From Certhia americana (lineage: Eukaryota > Chordata > Aves > Passeriformes > Certhiidae), in NCBI GenBank assembly GCA_018697195.1, contig CM031870.1:12998050-13062049 (forward strand): DNA of 64,000 nucleotides. Direction: 5' to 3'. Both the position numbers and the translations under genes were made by a program. The notes under the pieces are model-generated. The model was not told where the DNA came from. It saw nothing but the letters and a program-made list of their open reading frames with translations, and did not search any database. This document shows, one piece after another, positions 11,701 to 26,700 of this stretch (positions are counted from its first letter, which is position 1; the number at the start of each line of letters is the position of its first letter).

Positions 11701-14700
11701 CCAAGGGCATGTACTTTTAAATTTTTTTGATAAAATTTGTGGTCTCTGGCTAAGAGGTTTGGTCTTTGTACTTTTAATTTAGTCCACGTGACTGTCGTAA
11801 CATTTCTTAGGAAATGAAAAGTGTTCCTTCTTGAGCAAAGCCACAGAAGCTGTTGGGTAGGCTGGCAGCCTCAGGTGTGTGCAGCATGTGTCTTCTGCTC
11901 ATCTAGTGCTGAAGGAAGACCATCACAAGTCCTTTGTTGCTTGGTCCATGGATCTAACAGGAAAAGCAACAACAGAAAAGCTGCCTTCTTTGTTGTGGAA
12001 ATACTGAGATTTTATGTGTCTCTGAACATCTGCACATTCAGAGGAACTTGGCTTTCTTCTCTTGGGAAAAGCTACTTTGAAAAGGCTCCTTGAACTTGAG
12101 ACAGACCAATGCTGGCAAAATGAGATGGAAATGGGCAGCAAAGGATGTGTGGATGTGTCACTACAGTGAAAGATGTGTTGATTTTCCCCTCTGGATATAT
12201 GCAGTGAAATTTGTGGCCCAGGGGGGGTTTGAGTGCTGTCTGCTGGAGAATTTAAGAAGGCAGAGAGTCCCACTGTGTCCAAGCAGTGGCTTCGGGCATT
12301 CCCCAGCCATGGCTGGCAGAGCCTGAAGAACTGATCCATATAAACCTTCCTCTTTTTGAAGAGAGGAAGCTTTCCAAATGGGCATGGGAAAAACTTTCCT
12401 TTGGTAATCCTGGCGATAACAGGTCATGCAGCTTCACCCAGTGATCCTTGCACAATAACTTGTGGTCAGGCTGAAGTGTCTATTTTAGAAAGGCATCCAA
12501 GTGATGGGAGGGAGGTCATGCAGCATTTTTGTTATCTCTTTCCGTGGTTAGTTACTCACTGTTCCCAGCGTGTTCCTTATTGCTCACTTCAGTTTTTTCC
12601 AGCTTCAGTTTCTAGCTGCTCTGTTTTGGTGTTCTTTGCTCTCTTTGGAGGCTCCAAAAACCTCTGCATGTTTGAAAAAAGCCCTTCTGAATGGGTGTGA
12701 ATGTTCTCCTTAAGTGGCAGCAGCTTTGTTATGGAAGGCCTTTTGGTTTTATTAGACTTTTCAACCCTCCGGTCGACTGTTAAACAAGCTGGAGCTTGTC
12801 ATGGTTGACAAACCTTTGCTCTGGTCTCAGACCTAACCTACCAGTTTAAAGGCAGTATTCTTTTGTGTGCAGGTTTCTGGGTGGGGACCATTGGGCTTCT
12901 AAGGGAAATTAAATTGTGGCCTCTCTTTCCCCCCACCTCCCACCTCAATTAAATTAAGTTTTGTGCTAACTGTTCTGTCACTTCCAAAGGCCAGAAGGAA
13001 ATGTCAACCTTTAAGTTTTCTGCTACCTGAAGTACTCTGCAGCACACTGGGAGTGCAAGTAGGTGGTAATGTGTAATTACATTATAAACAAAACAGCTGC
13101 ACGATCAGTGTCAGCAACTGAAGATAAATGTAGGAAGTTTTTTCAAGTGATTCATCCATAATTATTTAAAAACATGTTGAATTTATTCTTAAGCTTTGGA
13201 GGAGAATTCTTGCAAGGCTGGCATTTGCTACCCGTGATGTTTATACACCTGAGTAAATGCCTGTCTCAGCAGTTTGTCCATGTTGAGTGCTCCAGATCTA
13301 AATCCCTTCAAAGGTAAACCCAGCACACCTTTGTCTCCACTGGCCTTGCTGTCTTCAGGCTTTTCACTGGTGAGGTGGAATCTGTTGAAGCAGTGGCTGG
13401 CACTAGGATGGGCAGAGAGACAAGCTCACACGATTTTAATTTTTGTTATAGATTTGTTCTCTGTAGGTTTAGGCAATGGCAAAGGCTGGATGGCACAAAC
13501 ATGCTGATGGGACTAGTGGAGAGGTGGGGTGGGGAGCAGCTTTGTGTGCCCACAGCCATGACAGCCAAGCTGCATGTGCTTTCTTCTTTCTACATTCTTC
13601 CAGGAGTATCTGTTGCGTGGTTTGTAGGGGTCTGGAGAAGAAGGGAGGGAAGTTCCTTTGGGTGATCCCTCTCAGATGCAGCAGTTTAGTTTTAGGGGTG
13701 CTGGAAATTGCAGTGTTTTTCCTCTGGTTGTGTCATTGCAGGTGCTGGTGTTTTCTGCCCAGCTGGGCAAAACAGAGTATATTTATTTTCAGCCTCGTGC
13801 TATTGAGTCGAGGGGTATTTGTCACACACTTCTCTCTTCTGTGATCGCCAAGAAGTCGGAAGTATGCTACACTGAACTGAAAGCAGCTGGGGGTTGTTGT
13901 TGTTGTTTTTGTGCTAACCCAGCACTCTGCCCGACTCACCAGCCCAGATAACATCCACCAGGGCAGGGCCCATGCCCGCGTGGCCGGGAGGGCAGCTGGC
14001 ACCGCAGTGGGTGGCACTGCCGAGCAACCAACGCCTTGCAGTTTCATCAGGTTCAGGGTGCGTTTTCCTCCAGCCAGAGGCACGGCTCGGGTGCTGCTCC
14101 ACTGCAGCAGAGCTGGGAGAGGAGGGGAAGGGTCTCCAAGATGAGCATATTGAGTTGTGTCTCTGATCCAGAGATCAGCAGGACACTCCTGGTCCCTGGG
14201 ACAGTTCACTCATCCCTGGGACAGGTCACCAGTCAAGCTCCACTGTTCCATCATGCTGCATGGCAGGAATAGATGAGCAAATTTGAGGAAGGCAGAGACT
14301 CCAGTTCTAGTTTTAGCCTCTCTCTCACCAAACCCTGCTGCCGGCAGCTCCAGCTGTAGTCAAGAGCTCAAGGAGGCTTTTAGGCTCCTGCAGCAGCCTA
14401 GGCAGGCAGGTCAGCTGACTCCACCTTGGTCTGTTTTCATTTCTAGATACAGCACTAGAGCCTCTTTCCTCAAGACCTGACTATCCCTTCCAAATACCAT
14501 TGACTTGGGCGCTCCCCACTTGGGTGCTTCAGTGCTTGTTGGAGCTCTGGAGAGTGAGCTGATATCCCACTGGTTTCATAGTGAGGGTGCTGACCCTGCA
14601 GTCCTCTAGTGCCTGCCCAGCTATTCCACATGCTAAGAGGGGTAGATGCATCCTGCAGCTCTCTGGATTTGCCTCCCCAGCGCTAGGATATGCTTGAGAG

Positions 14701-17700
14701 GCAGCAGTTGCTTGGCCTCAGCAAGGTCACCTGAGTTTTGGTCCCTGATGGTGACGCCCTGAGTCAGCTCTGCGTGGATCACTGTGTTTCTCACCTCATG
14801 TAGGTTCTTCTGTCGAGAGCCATCAACCACACTGCCAGCAGTCAAGCTACAAGCAGCTCTTTTCCTTTGTTAATTGCTGCCTGTGGCTTGGCACCAGCAG
14901 TGTCAGAAACCCTCCCAGGTAGCCCATCTTGGGCTGTGGACTTGGGTGTAGTATGTTGCCTCGGGTGGTACAGAGTGGCATCATCCTCTCACTTCCCAGC
15001 TTTTGAAACCATCCTGGAAGCCTGAGCTGAAGAAAAAGGGTGGGACTGGAGCCAAACCTCTTGTTCCAGATGGGACAGTAGTGGCAAGAACACCTGTTGT
15101 CCACAAAAATGTTGCCAAGCCACAGAAGGCAATTAGCAGGGAAGAAAAATGCGCTTCCTTTAAAATCTGAATTTTAAAAATAGTTATTCTTTTTAAATTG
15201 AATGAATGCACATTGATATGCCAAGTAGGCAAAATTGGGGGGTGTAAGAGCAAGCATCTGAAATTATCTAACCAGTGTAGTTACTGAGTTAATAAAACAG
15301 GCAAGTTTGTCAAACAAAAATGTATTCAGTCCTGAGCAATAGCTGAGTGTGAAGGGGATGTAGAACATCGGGTTACTCTGTCTTTGGCGCAGAGGACAAG
15401 GAAAACAGTCCTGCAGAACTGCTGAGGGATCTCTTTCTAACCACATTGTTACCAATGCAGTTATGGTGCAGATAGAGTTTGAGAGTAAATTTTTGCTTCT
15501 TTTAGGGTCTCCTGTTAGTGTTGCAGATCTAAACTTTGTATTAAGCTGTCAACATTTCATGCCTTCACAAGGTGTTCCTGAGGTCTCTGGTCTGCACCAA
15601 GCCCCCTCTGGAGCTGACACTGCAGCCAAGGTTTATATTCATGTCAGGCTGCTGCCTGTCCCAGGCTCTTTGAAACGTATTCCTTGAGTTAATCTTTCCT
15701 GCTTACTCTTCCCATGGTCTCTATGATGCAAGATCACAAAAGGCTATTTCAGTATCTGGCCATAGTTGACCAGGATTTTACCTCTCTCACCAGATTTCTC
15801 AAAATACTCCTGTTCTCAGTAAGAACATCAGCAATGGTCACCTTACCTGGTATAGACAGTAGTCCCACTTCAGGCTGGAGGTTGGACTACTCTGCTCCTC
15901 CAAAGCTCCTTTCCAATGAATACCTCTGTTATTTTAGTCCTTAATTGACTGCCAAGAAAATCCTGAGAGACTTCAACAGTTTTTATGCAGCAACAGGACC
16001 TGCAGAAATTCATATATTCCTGTGGTTAAGCAATGGCGGTCAGTAACAGCTGAACTGGTGGCCAGGAGACTGGGAGCCATCACTGCAGAGAATCTTGAAA
16101 TACGTTATGAGAGCTTTGCTCTGAGGTAAAACTCCAGTTCCAATAACCCATATGAGCAAGGAAAACCATTCCCCCCCCCTCAAAAAATACACACCGAAAG
16201 TGAGGGATGAAATTGCTGTATTATATCAACCTATCTACATTAGGTTGCTTCCTTATCTGTCTCTCCTCCTCTGTTTTTCTTGGGATGCTTTTAGATTTCC
16301 TGACTAAAAAGTTGTAAATGAAAAAGGCATGTTTCCTTTCCTCTCCATCATTTAATGGTTTTTAATTTGCTGTTTGATCCTGGTTCTCCTGCCTTGACTA
16401 TGTGCAAGCCACAGTACTGGATTACAAATAAAGGACATGACAGTTCGTTTAAAAACTGTAAGGCTTAAATCAAGTTATGCACTATTAAAATCAAGCATAT
16501 TTTTCAAATAACATAAATAAAAACAATAGATATTTTTTATTGTTGTTAGGCTTGGTACTCATGTTATGATCCTCCCATTCTTTAAATGAGCTGAAATGTA
16601 TTCTGGTAGTTAATTTATCTTTACACTGTGGTGACCAGAATCCTTCATCTCACCTTCAAGGCCTGTGAAGGTGGAAATAGGTAATGAACTATTTTTAGAA
16701 ATCAGCAGTGCTGTGTTGCGGGAATTCCTGCAGTATTTTTCCGAACCAAGTTTGTAGGTTTTGAGCACAGATAGGGAAATATGTCATCTGTGTAAATTAC
16801 TCTAAATTACCTGCAATTTGTTGGGAGTTGCCATTTCTAAGTACTTATTGCAACTCTAGATATTTAAGGAAGCTTTTGATTATCCTGTGCTTGTAAAATG
16901 TAATTGGCTATTTCTTAATTGTTGTCCTCTGTGAAGTGTAATTACCAGTAATGTAGAGCTTTTTATTTGTCAATGCTGCAAACAGGAAATCAAGAGTGTC
17001 TGATTGAGATAAGTTTGGGGACTCCACCACAACTTGTAATTGCATCAGATGACCTGTTTGCGATGGGACTGGTGTCTCCTGTAAAGTCCTGGGGGCCTTC
17101 AAAGAACCTGGAAACCTTAAATGCCATCTTCATGTATTGTTGTGCAGAAGTCTGGCTTGTACTTTCCTGAAACTGTCTTCAGAGAGCTGCTGTCTTCTTA
17201 GCAAGGTAGCAGCATCTCTTTATTCAGTCATATTGCATGAAGTTTCAGGAGGGATAGACTGATTTAATTTCCTGAATGCAGTTAATCAGAGGACATTGCA
17301 GAGCTTGCTGATGTTCATGAGTACCTTAGAGTAGTCAGTTAATTAAAGCAGCCTGAAGGAAGCTGATACAGACAGAGAACCCCAGTCCTTGTTGGCGTGT
17401 GTTGGTACCTGGATGTAGAAGATAGGGTTGTACAGAACCGTGGTCTGCTGCAGACTAAAAGCATGTCTGATCCCAGTCAGACAATCTCTGCTCGGGGAGT
17501 TGGTCCTTGTGTCCCATCTGCTGCTTGGCTGCCCTTGACCCAACTGTGCCAGCATTCCTCTAGGACCCAGGGTATGTGTGGGAACATCTTGGATCCCAGG
17601 GTAACCTGGTTGGGGGGTATGTTATGTGATCAAGGTCTAAACTCTTGTCTTACTGGATCTGTGTCATGCACAGTCATGCTGAAGCTTTTGTTGTCGTCAT

Positions 17701-20700
17701 CTTCCCAAGCTGCATCTGTCCTGGCGGGGACATTAAACGTTATTACCTAACTGAACTTAAATGAGGCTGGGAACTTACTGGTAAATTCTTTGAAGTTCTG
17801 GGTGGGTTTTGTGTTTTACAGCAGGAATAGAACCGTCAGACCAGGTATGTTCACCCCTCCTTTATCTCCACCCAGCCTTGGCTGCATTGACCCAGTGCAG
17901 TGCTGGGGAGCGGCACAGGAAGACATAACATAGACTGACAGTCTGGGGCTCTGCCCTCTGTGTAAGGGGTTGCAGAGACACAAAGGGAAAATAAAAGCCC
18001 TCTCATTGCCCACTGCAGGCCTGGGAGGTGCTGTGCCAAGGCAGACTGGTTTATGAACACCTCTGCTTCTCTACTTGGGGTTCCCAGAGCTTTTGTATAT
18101 GTGTGTTTTCCTTACATGCAGTCTGTGGGTTTCAATATCCTCCTCACTGTGCCTTTAGAGCATGACTGAGAAGTGAAAGCCACTTGAGCGTGTCCTCCAG
18201 GAGCTCCTGCCCAATTCTGCCACACAAACCAGCAGAACAAGCTTTCTTTGGAGGAACCTCCTAAAAAGAAAACCTTAAAATAAAAACTATCTTCTTGCTA
18301 AATTAACTGTCTGAGAACACAGAATTATTTAATTTTAGTTTTGCTCTTTTGATGGCGACCCGGTGCCGAGCAGTTCTCAGGGAAAGCAGTGAGTCAGCTT
18401 GCCCAACAGTGACTCTATTGATAGATGGAAGGAGTGGCCCTCAAGTCTGTCTAGTCATTGTTGGTGCTTGGCTGGAGTGCCAGGGGCTCTGAGGGCAGGC
18501 TCAAACACCTCTCACCAGCCTTGGGAGATCAAATGCTGTGAGTCAGGCCACAGAAAATCATGATAGGGCCCAAACTAATTAAACCTTTTTTTTTCCCTTT
18601 TTGGGGTTTTTTTTTGGTTCTTTTTTTTTTGGTTGTTTTTACCCTGTTTTGGGAACAGGAAGGAAAGGACACATACACTGGGGTGTGTGGGACCTGCCAG
18701 CTCATGTGTCCTTGCAAGTTGACTTTTCTTGTGCCTCCCAGGCTGTTCTAATGGAAACTCTGCCTAGGCCCTTCTCTGCTCTGGATTGAAGGGAACTGCC
18801 AACTTTCTCCTCGCTCGATATCCTCTCATTTCTCACCTCTCTTTGTAAGGGCATTGAGGCAGACCTGGAAAATAAACACTTAGCACTAACACACCACTCT
18901 TATGTATCTCAGCTTCTGGTTATTTTCCAATTCAAAATGCACATGAGCCAGAAAATGTTTTAACAGAAGCTTTAATTTTTTTTTGTCGTTTTTTTTTGTT
19001 TGGTTGGTTTGTTTTGTTTCGTTTTTTTGTCGTTTTGATCAAGGTGGGAGAGGCGGGAGGTAGCCAGATGGTAAGAGGTGCAGCTATGCTTCAGCCCCAC
19101 CAACACCTTTCCCATCTGGGTTTTCCCATCTCCTTTCCCAAGGCATGGCTTGCCAGTTGTGAGCAACCACATCCATGGCTTCCAAGAGAACTTTGACTAT
19201 AAACCACACCTTAAAGGTTACGGATCTGAAAGACCATGTCCTGTTAATGTCCCAGCTCTTCATACTGGCACTGTTGTCCCATGTCATTCCTTGAGCTGGT
19301 ACTGTCCCCTGAGCAAGAGAGGGTTACAGCAGCCACCAAGAGCCTCAAACTTCACTTTGGGCTATTAAATGCAAGTGCCACACACTTCAGTACCTCAGGC
19401 CATACTGCCCCAGGCTTTCTTCAGGTGCTCTGAACATGTGGTGTTCGCCTCCCAACTACCAGGCACCAGGAGCAGGCCAATTTCCAGCATAACACACAAT
19501 CTCAAATATTTTATTGCTTAATTTAGGCTATAAAGTCCCTTTGATGTGTTGTGTAATGCAACGTTCATTCTGAAAAAGTGGGTGGAGTAGCTTTATGGTA
19601 TTATAAAAATAAATAAAATGCCTGGCAGGATTTTGAAACCACATGGTCATTCCTCCTCTCTCTGCAGATAAGTTGATTGTTGAGAGAGAAATCTTGCTTA
19701 ATATCTAACTTTGGGTGATTTATTTCTGCAGAGTCCTTTCATCTCCAGCATGTATTGGGTTATCTGTGCCTTCTAATCTGATTGTTTTAAGTGTGATCAA
19801 AGAAACCAAGAGAATGCACTTTATTTTCCCACTGTATGAACAGAATGCTGTTTGTACAGTGCATTACATCACCTGTTCCTGCTGCTCCTGAGTCCTGCAC
19901 CAAATGGCTGCGGTATAAATAGAAAACAGAATGGACTTGTAGGGGGTGATGAAATTTGTTCCACTTGCTGAGTAAAACAGAGTTAACTCAATGAATGCTT
20001 TCTTCACGCCCAGCTCTACCTCAGCACACAACAACACGGGCTGAAAATGTTTGGAATAACTCACTCCTGCAGTGTATAGAGCTGGCATTTGGCAGCCTCA
20101 AAGAACTGTGCTGAAAATCCACAGGAGATGGCAGGCAGGGAGACTGCCCTGTCGTTGAAATTGCTGGGATTCCTTCCAAACTCTGCAAAGAAAGAGTTTG
20201 GCTTTGCATCAGCACCGTCCTGTTGTTGTGGCTGCGATGGTCCACAGGCAAGGTCTGTTGGCAGAGGTGGTCGCTGTCCTTGCTCAGGCTTGCTGCTGCA
20301 GGATCCCTGCACACATGGAAGGCTTTGCCATCCCAAACAAACCCCACTGTTGAAAGCAGCTCACTTTTGGAAGGTCTGGAGGAAGCTGAGCATGGGGATC
20401 CACCTGGCTGTTGCAAACTGTGCATTTCTGGGAGGTAAGCACCAAGGAGCAGCTCTGATTCTCATGGAGGCCCAGGAGATGTCTCTGATATTAAGCTTGG
20501 AAGCTGCATTTCTCTGCTTGATTGTAAAAATGCTAAATTGAAGAAAGAATATTTCTTTTCTGACATGTCTTTCCTTCACCACCACATAACCTCAGTTATA
20601 TCCATGGAGGACAGCTGTTCTCTCTGCAGCTTTGCCATGTCTCCCCTTGCTAATGTCTCCTGGCCTTTTTAGGGGCACTGAGCAGCATTTTCACTCCAAT

Positions 20701-23700
20701 TATCTAATTGATTAATGTATTTAACTTGGAACATTTGCTCTCAGCCTGTGTTTGACTTTCAGTTTCTTGCTTCACTTGTAGACCAGGAGGGTAATCTGAG
20801 GGCCTGGACATTTCCTTGCTAGCTTTTACAAGCAGTAGCTGTTGGCCTTAGAAAAAATAAAATAATAATCCTCTCTCCTTACTGACCTTGCCTTGACACA
20901 CCTACAGGCCCTCATGAAAATCCCACCCTGAGTAAATAGTTCATGTTTTTATTCAGAGGAGAACTGCCATACATCAAAAGGTCAGGGAAATCATTTGGGA
21001 GATAAGGTGTTTTTATCTATAGCAATTAGTTCTTAGTGTTTGGTTGGTTTTTTTCCTTTTCTAATTGGATTGGAAGTTGCAGTGTGTGGTCGCCGTAGAA
21101 ATACTGCACTAAAAGCCTAAAACCTGTGCTCCCCTTCCCCATCCTGCCCCTGCCACGCTGTGTGCTGGGAAGCAGAAAGCCATGGGCATTTCTGAAGTGC
21201 CATTCCTGCAGGATGAGCTTGGAGCCACTATCTCCCCATCAGCCTCTGGGTGCTGATCATCTGATTCTTATCAAAGTTTTGCCCATCCGTCACTGGGCTG
21301 CTGGTGGTTTTCTCTGTAGCCCCCAGGTTGGAGGAGAGGGAAGGGATTGGAGAGAGGTTGGAAGCATAGAGTTTTCCCTTTGGATGTTGTCACAGTGTGG
21401 GCTAGGCAGGACTAACCTGGACTGCTTGGGCATGGCTGGGTCTCCTCCTTGCTCAGCCATCACCCTGTGCAGTGAATTCTCCTTCTCTGAGCAAATCAAG
21501 CCACTCTGCAGTTTCTTTCTAGTGAATTACAGGGAAACAGCATTGTCCTTGCACCAATGTAAGATTGACCAAGTCTTTCCCAGTGTCCCTGCAGAGTACT
21601 GAGCAGTAGGAACGATTGTGCAGTTACCTGGCTGCCCTACACATGGCTCTGTCACCTCTGGGTGCAGCAGGATGCCAAGCTGGCTCTCTGCAGACTCACC
21701 AGCAGCCCTGTGCTCCTCACTTCAAGGTTATACTGCAAAGGTTACCACAGCCAAAACACTTCTCCTGTGTTGTTTGCCCAGTGCTGGTGTTTGGAGGCCT
21801 CTGCTCACTCAGCTGAGGAGGGGAAATGCTAGGACTTGTGTTAGGGTGGGGGGTTTTCCAGCCCTTGAGGAACAGCATCTTCTTTGGTGATGTTTCAGCT
21901 TTCCTTTGGTGTGAATGTATGATGGGCAGGACATCCCTTAGCAGTGGCTGGGAAGCTCCTGTGTCTCTGAGCCCTTACATGTGACAAGAACTGAATTCTG
22001 TGCTACACACTGATGATGATGAGCTGAGCTCTCTTGATGGCTGTTTTATTGCTGCTGTTGCAGATCTTAGAGGTTTCTGGTTGGACTCTGCAAGTTGATG
22101 GACACAGTCCTGCACTGAAATAAACTGTATCTGCTTGAATTCAACCGTTGGGGTATAAACCCTACCCCTAACCCATGTTGTGCTCCTTCCCACAAAAGAA
22201 ATCTATAGTTCAGTGTGATATACTACTAGATTTTTTCCCCCCAACTGCCTTATGAAAAAGCACTTACCAAACACATCTAGAGGTGTGAATTACAGGTGAT
22301 GTAATTAATTAGCGTTTGTGGGCCTGGCCCCCTACAGTCTAGCTGGCAGTTAAGAAGAGCAAAAATCTAATCTTGGAGAAGATTAGGAATTCTTTGACAA
22401 AGGTTGAGCCAGGGCGATGCTGCCTTGTCATTTGTACTGGTGTCCTGTGGCAAATGTGTAATTTAAACGGACAGGTTGTTCCTAAACCAGCAGCATCTCT
22501 AGTCACCTATCTCGTTGTTTTGCAAAACACAAGTCTTAAAAATGGGCATAAAACAAGACCATGGCAACTCTGCTTGTCACTGCAGGAGTGCCTATCGCAG
22601 GACATTCAGAGCCAGAGCCTGCTGTCACTTCTGAAGTCTGTCCTTCACAAGCCCATCTCCAGGCTTGTCCCAGCCCTTCTCATCCCTCCCACCCTGCGGT
22701 GAGTGAGCAGCACCAATACTGTGCATTGGAGGAGAGCTGGAAAGGAAGCAGGGAGGGAGGCAGATGGGCCAGCAGGCAGCTCCGAGTGGGAAGCCAGCCT
22801 TGCCTCCCCTGTGGGCTGCCTCAGTGTGCTCAGCCCCAGCCCAGCTTCAGCAGGATTTGGTCCCAGCACACTTCCAGGCAGCATGTCATGGCAAGCTTCC
22901 CCAAGCAGCAGTTTCCACTTTTCCTCTTTGGTGTCTATTGTTTTCTTATTTGGGGAACTGGAATCCAAGATCAAATTGGAAATGTGGTTAGCATCAGCCT
23001 CTGACGGAACGGGGTGGGTTTTTTCCTTTCAGATTGGTCTGAGCCTGAGCACATCTTCCCCTGGACAGTTCAAGGGCTGCACTGCTCTCCTGTGACCCAC
23101 ACACTTGGGCAGTGATGCAGTACTCTCTGTCTTCACTGCTGAAAGACCATCCCATTCAGTCTCAGGAGATCTGCAAAGTGCTGACTTGGGCTAAATCAGG
23201 CAAATAGTCCCTTGATCACAAAGTGAGTTTCCAAAAGGAGGAGGTTGCCTGAGGGCTCATTAAGTCATGGGCTCATTTAGTCATTTAATGCATCAGGAGT
23301 AGGTTACATTCTCAATGATTTTGATTTCAGTCTGAAGGGTTAATAAGTGAGTCTCTTTGAATGAAAATATATTTCCAAGTTGCTTTAAGTATTTGCTAGC
23401 GCAGTAAGTTGAACACATGTGTGAAAGAAAGGGCCATCTGATGAACTGCTATTGTTCTCTTAATTCAACCCACACCATTTGGGCCACTCAGCATGAATGG
23501 CTTTGTGTTTGCTAATAAAATCATGCTATGTTCCCTGCAACACATGTTCTGCATGTCCCAACTAGTCAGCAGCAGTAAAACCTGACTTTTATAGGTTTAT
23601 AATGTTACCTTCTCAACTGTGGCTTCTTTTAGACACAGCAGTGCTCCCAGGTTTGGCCTTGGCACACTGGAGCACACAGGGGTGGCCATAAGCCCCGTGC

Positions 23701-26700
23701 CCCTTTCCCCTGGCACCTCAGGCACTTGCTCCCTGCGTGGCTCATCAGTGGGCATGTGTACCTCCTCACCTAAAGGGTGCTGTGTCAGCAGCCACTGGAA
23801 AAGAAATAGGAGTGTTCTGCTTGGACTGCATCCTCCTCTCCCCAGAATGTTTGGATGAGGCCTGGTTGTTTCTTGGACTGTGTCAGAGAGTGGCTATGGG
23901 CTCCACAGCCCTTTTGTCTCCTGGGCTTAGGAGACACAAGGGCAATGTGGGAAGTGCTCTGCTGTTGCATGATCCCTGGAGAGCTGCAGCCATCCTGACA
24001 CTTTCTTTGGGCAGTCCCTAAGACAGAGGGATGAAATGCAACCTCTGCCTTAGCACAGCATCTCAGAGGGGGCTGCTCTCAGCAGTTGGCTGGCAGTGGT
24101 CCTCTACAAGCTATGTCCAAGCTGCAGGGAATCAGTATGCAGAGCAGTTACTCCCTTTCCTTGGCACATTGTTTTTTAAGGACTCTAGGGTAGAGGGGAT
24201 TAGACCAAGTTCTTAGGCGAGGAGAATAGCCAGCAGGGGATGGCTGGTCATTTTTGTTCCTTTTGTAGCACAAACAATCTCTTCCTTACTACTCATACAG
24301 CTTGTGAGCCTTTGTGATGTTTATTTGGCTGAAAGATTTGGAGACCTCTGGTCTAGATAGCTCTCCAGCTGAGAAGGGGAATTCAGGCACTTGTGATAGT
24401 GTGGCCAAAGAAATTACAATAAATATTTGGGAGATTTTAGTGTTTGGCATTCATCAAGAATGGTTTAGCAGAACAAAATCTTTAGTGGAAAGGATGGAAG
24501 TCCAGCTGAAATGACAAAGATGAGCCTGGGCTGGCGTTGGCACATCTTCCACACTTCAGGGATTAGAAGGAATTGTGTAATAGCAACATAATGATCTGCA
24601 GAATTGGCTCATTTAAACTTCAGCTGCTTTTGTTTAGGAGATGGACTTAAAATCTGAAAGTGGGTCAAAATCTTTTCTTACTCTAGAACTAAAAGTTCCA
24701 TATGTTTCAGTTTGAAGACCCCCTCCCCTCTTACTGCTGTTCAGCCAGCCCTCCTGGGCTGAATTTCAGCCAGACAGGTAACCTTGGCCTACTAGTTCTT
24801 GTTACTTGGAAAAGTTTAGTTGATCAGGATCAGATTTTCTAGGGTCTGATGACCAACACATCCTTTCCTGCTGATAGAATCATGGTCCTTAGTTCCTCTT
24901 GGATTAGAAATTTCTTCTCTTTAAGGTGAGGAGCTGAGCAGTCACAGTTCTGGCAGTGTATTCAGTCTCCTGGATTCTTAACCATGGTTTCACTGAAGGT
25001 CAGAGTTTTTTCACTTTGTGAACTTGCCCTAAAGTACCAGCAGGACAGAAATCTTCCTCAGCCATGGCATTTTCTCCAAAAATGAAGCCCAAGTTGTTGA
25101 GAGCTGTTGTGGCCCTGTTTATCCTCTGTTTCCAGCAGAAAACAAAATCCCCAAAATGTTGTTTTTTAGTGCAACTGCATTTCCAACAGTAGAAGGGGAT
25201 TATTCTTGCACGTTCCAGGGTCAGCTTCTTGCAGACATGCATGGCCTTCTCATCTCCTGGGGTTGGTCTCAGTCAAGGAATTGTGCAGATATTTCTTTGC
25301 TCCAAAGTTCCCTAACTTTTCCCAGATACTAGAGTCTGTGGGGAGAAGGAGGGTTTGCAAGGTTAGTGTCAGGAAATAGCTGCTTGGTGGAGTCCTCTTC
25401 CTTACTTCTGAATAAAGCAGTGTGATAAATTACTCTGACTGCTCAGCTGGACTGAGGTAGGCAATCCCAGGCAGTCACCCTACTGCTCACAGGAAAGAAA
25501 GTGATCCTGCACTTGGAGAATCCATGTCACCAAGTCACCAATAGTGGAATTCATAAATTTTTTTTTATTATTTGCTAAAAGCTGTAAATTCATCTGCAGA
25601 ATACACAGACATCTCTTACCATCTCTAGCGAGGAGATGATGCCATTGAGTGTTAACAACACAGAGGAGCCTCTTCACTGCCTTACTCACAGTGAGTTTTA
25701 CATCATGCTGTGGATGCACACATAGCCCAGGAAGGTCACTCTTAGAATAAAAATAAAAACCACTGGCAGATACTGTCCTCTCTCCCCTGGATGTGACAAG
25801 GTACCAGTAGCAAAGATTGGCAGCAGTGTCACTTTGCTGTCACATCGTGTCACACAGGAGTCCCACTGCTGCAGCTGCAGATGTGCAGGCTCAGTCAGAC
25901 ATTGGTGCCACAAGCTCCTGCATGTTTTGATTAATTCATCTACAGTTTTCATACATGGGTTCAGGGACGGGTGCTTTCATCAACTTTGTGATCAAAATAT
26001 GTGCCAAGGATATTATGAGTCATATTCCAGACTCACTCGTAGTTTTGGAGAGGGGATTAATGGGGATGTTATAATATTGCTCATTTATGCTATAGGCAGA
26101 GCTGGCAGAGTGGCTGTAGTCATGGTTGCCCAACATTCCCTATTATATAAAACTTTGTTGTAGTTGCTCATGTCTTTATCAGACTGTGTTGTTTGGTGTT
26201 CTTCCATGATGAGATTCTGCCTCAGGCCGAATTATTTTGGCAAATTTTAGTAAAAACAAAGGGGCAGGAAATTACATTGTTTTGTTCATGTCAGACTCTT
26301 ATAATTTACTTTACATTGATAACCTTCCAGTTTTCCCACTTTGAAGCAGGGGTTTGGCAAGTGGGTTGCTGGAGGTGGGAGGGGTGCTGGCAGCTTGAAC
26401 ATGTACTTTGCCATCCATGTGAGAATCTATTCAATATGACTGAATTATAAGCTTGTGAAATGGCACAAGCTCTATAGAAGACGGTTTAAAATTTTGGCAG
26501 TCAGAGTATCGGAAAAGTGTATTTACTGTGACGGTGCTCATGGCTAAGACTTCAGAGACAGGAAACTGCAATTCCTGCTGCTGCTGATCATGGAGCCTTC
26601 AGCACTCATTGTTAGGTGAGCCAGCACTCTTCTCGCAGCCTCCAGAAAAGGAACTCACAAAAAAAAAGGCTTTTTGTGCTGCGATGGGGAGGAGGTGAAG

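Noticed and set aside
13733..14209. 158-residue minus-strand frame in intron 2
   Set aside because: It includes a Thr run made by the GTT repeat and shows no recognisable domain or splice context.
14633..14845. Minus-strand 70-residue frame that looks superficially protein-like
   Set aside because: I could not match it to any family and it has no neighbouring exon with fitting phase; chance is the simplest explanation.
22561..23004. 147-residue plus-strand frame in intron 2
   Set aside because: Ser/Pro/Cys-rich random composition, with other long frames in all three phases over the same bases.
24865..24900. GATAGAATCATGG word resembling an inverted CR1 tail
   Set aside because: The bases that follow do not continue into CR1 sequence.
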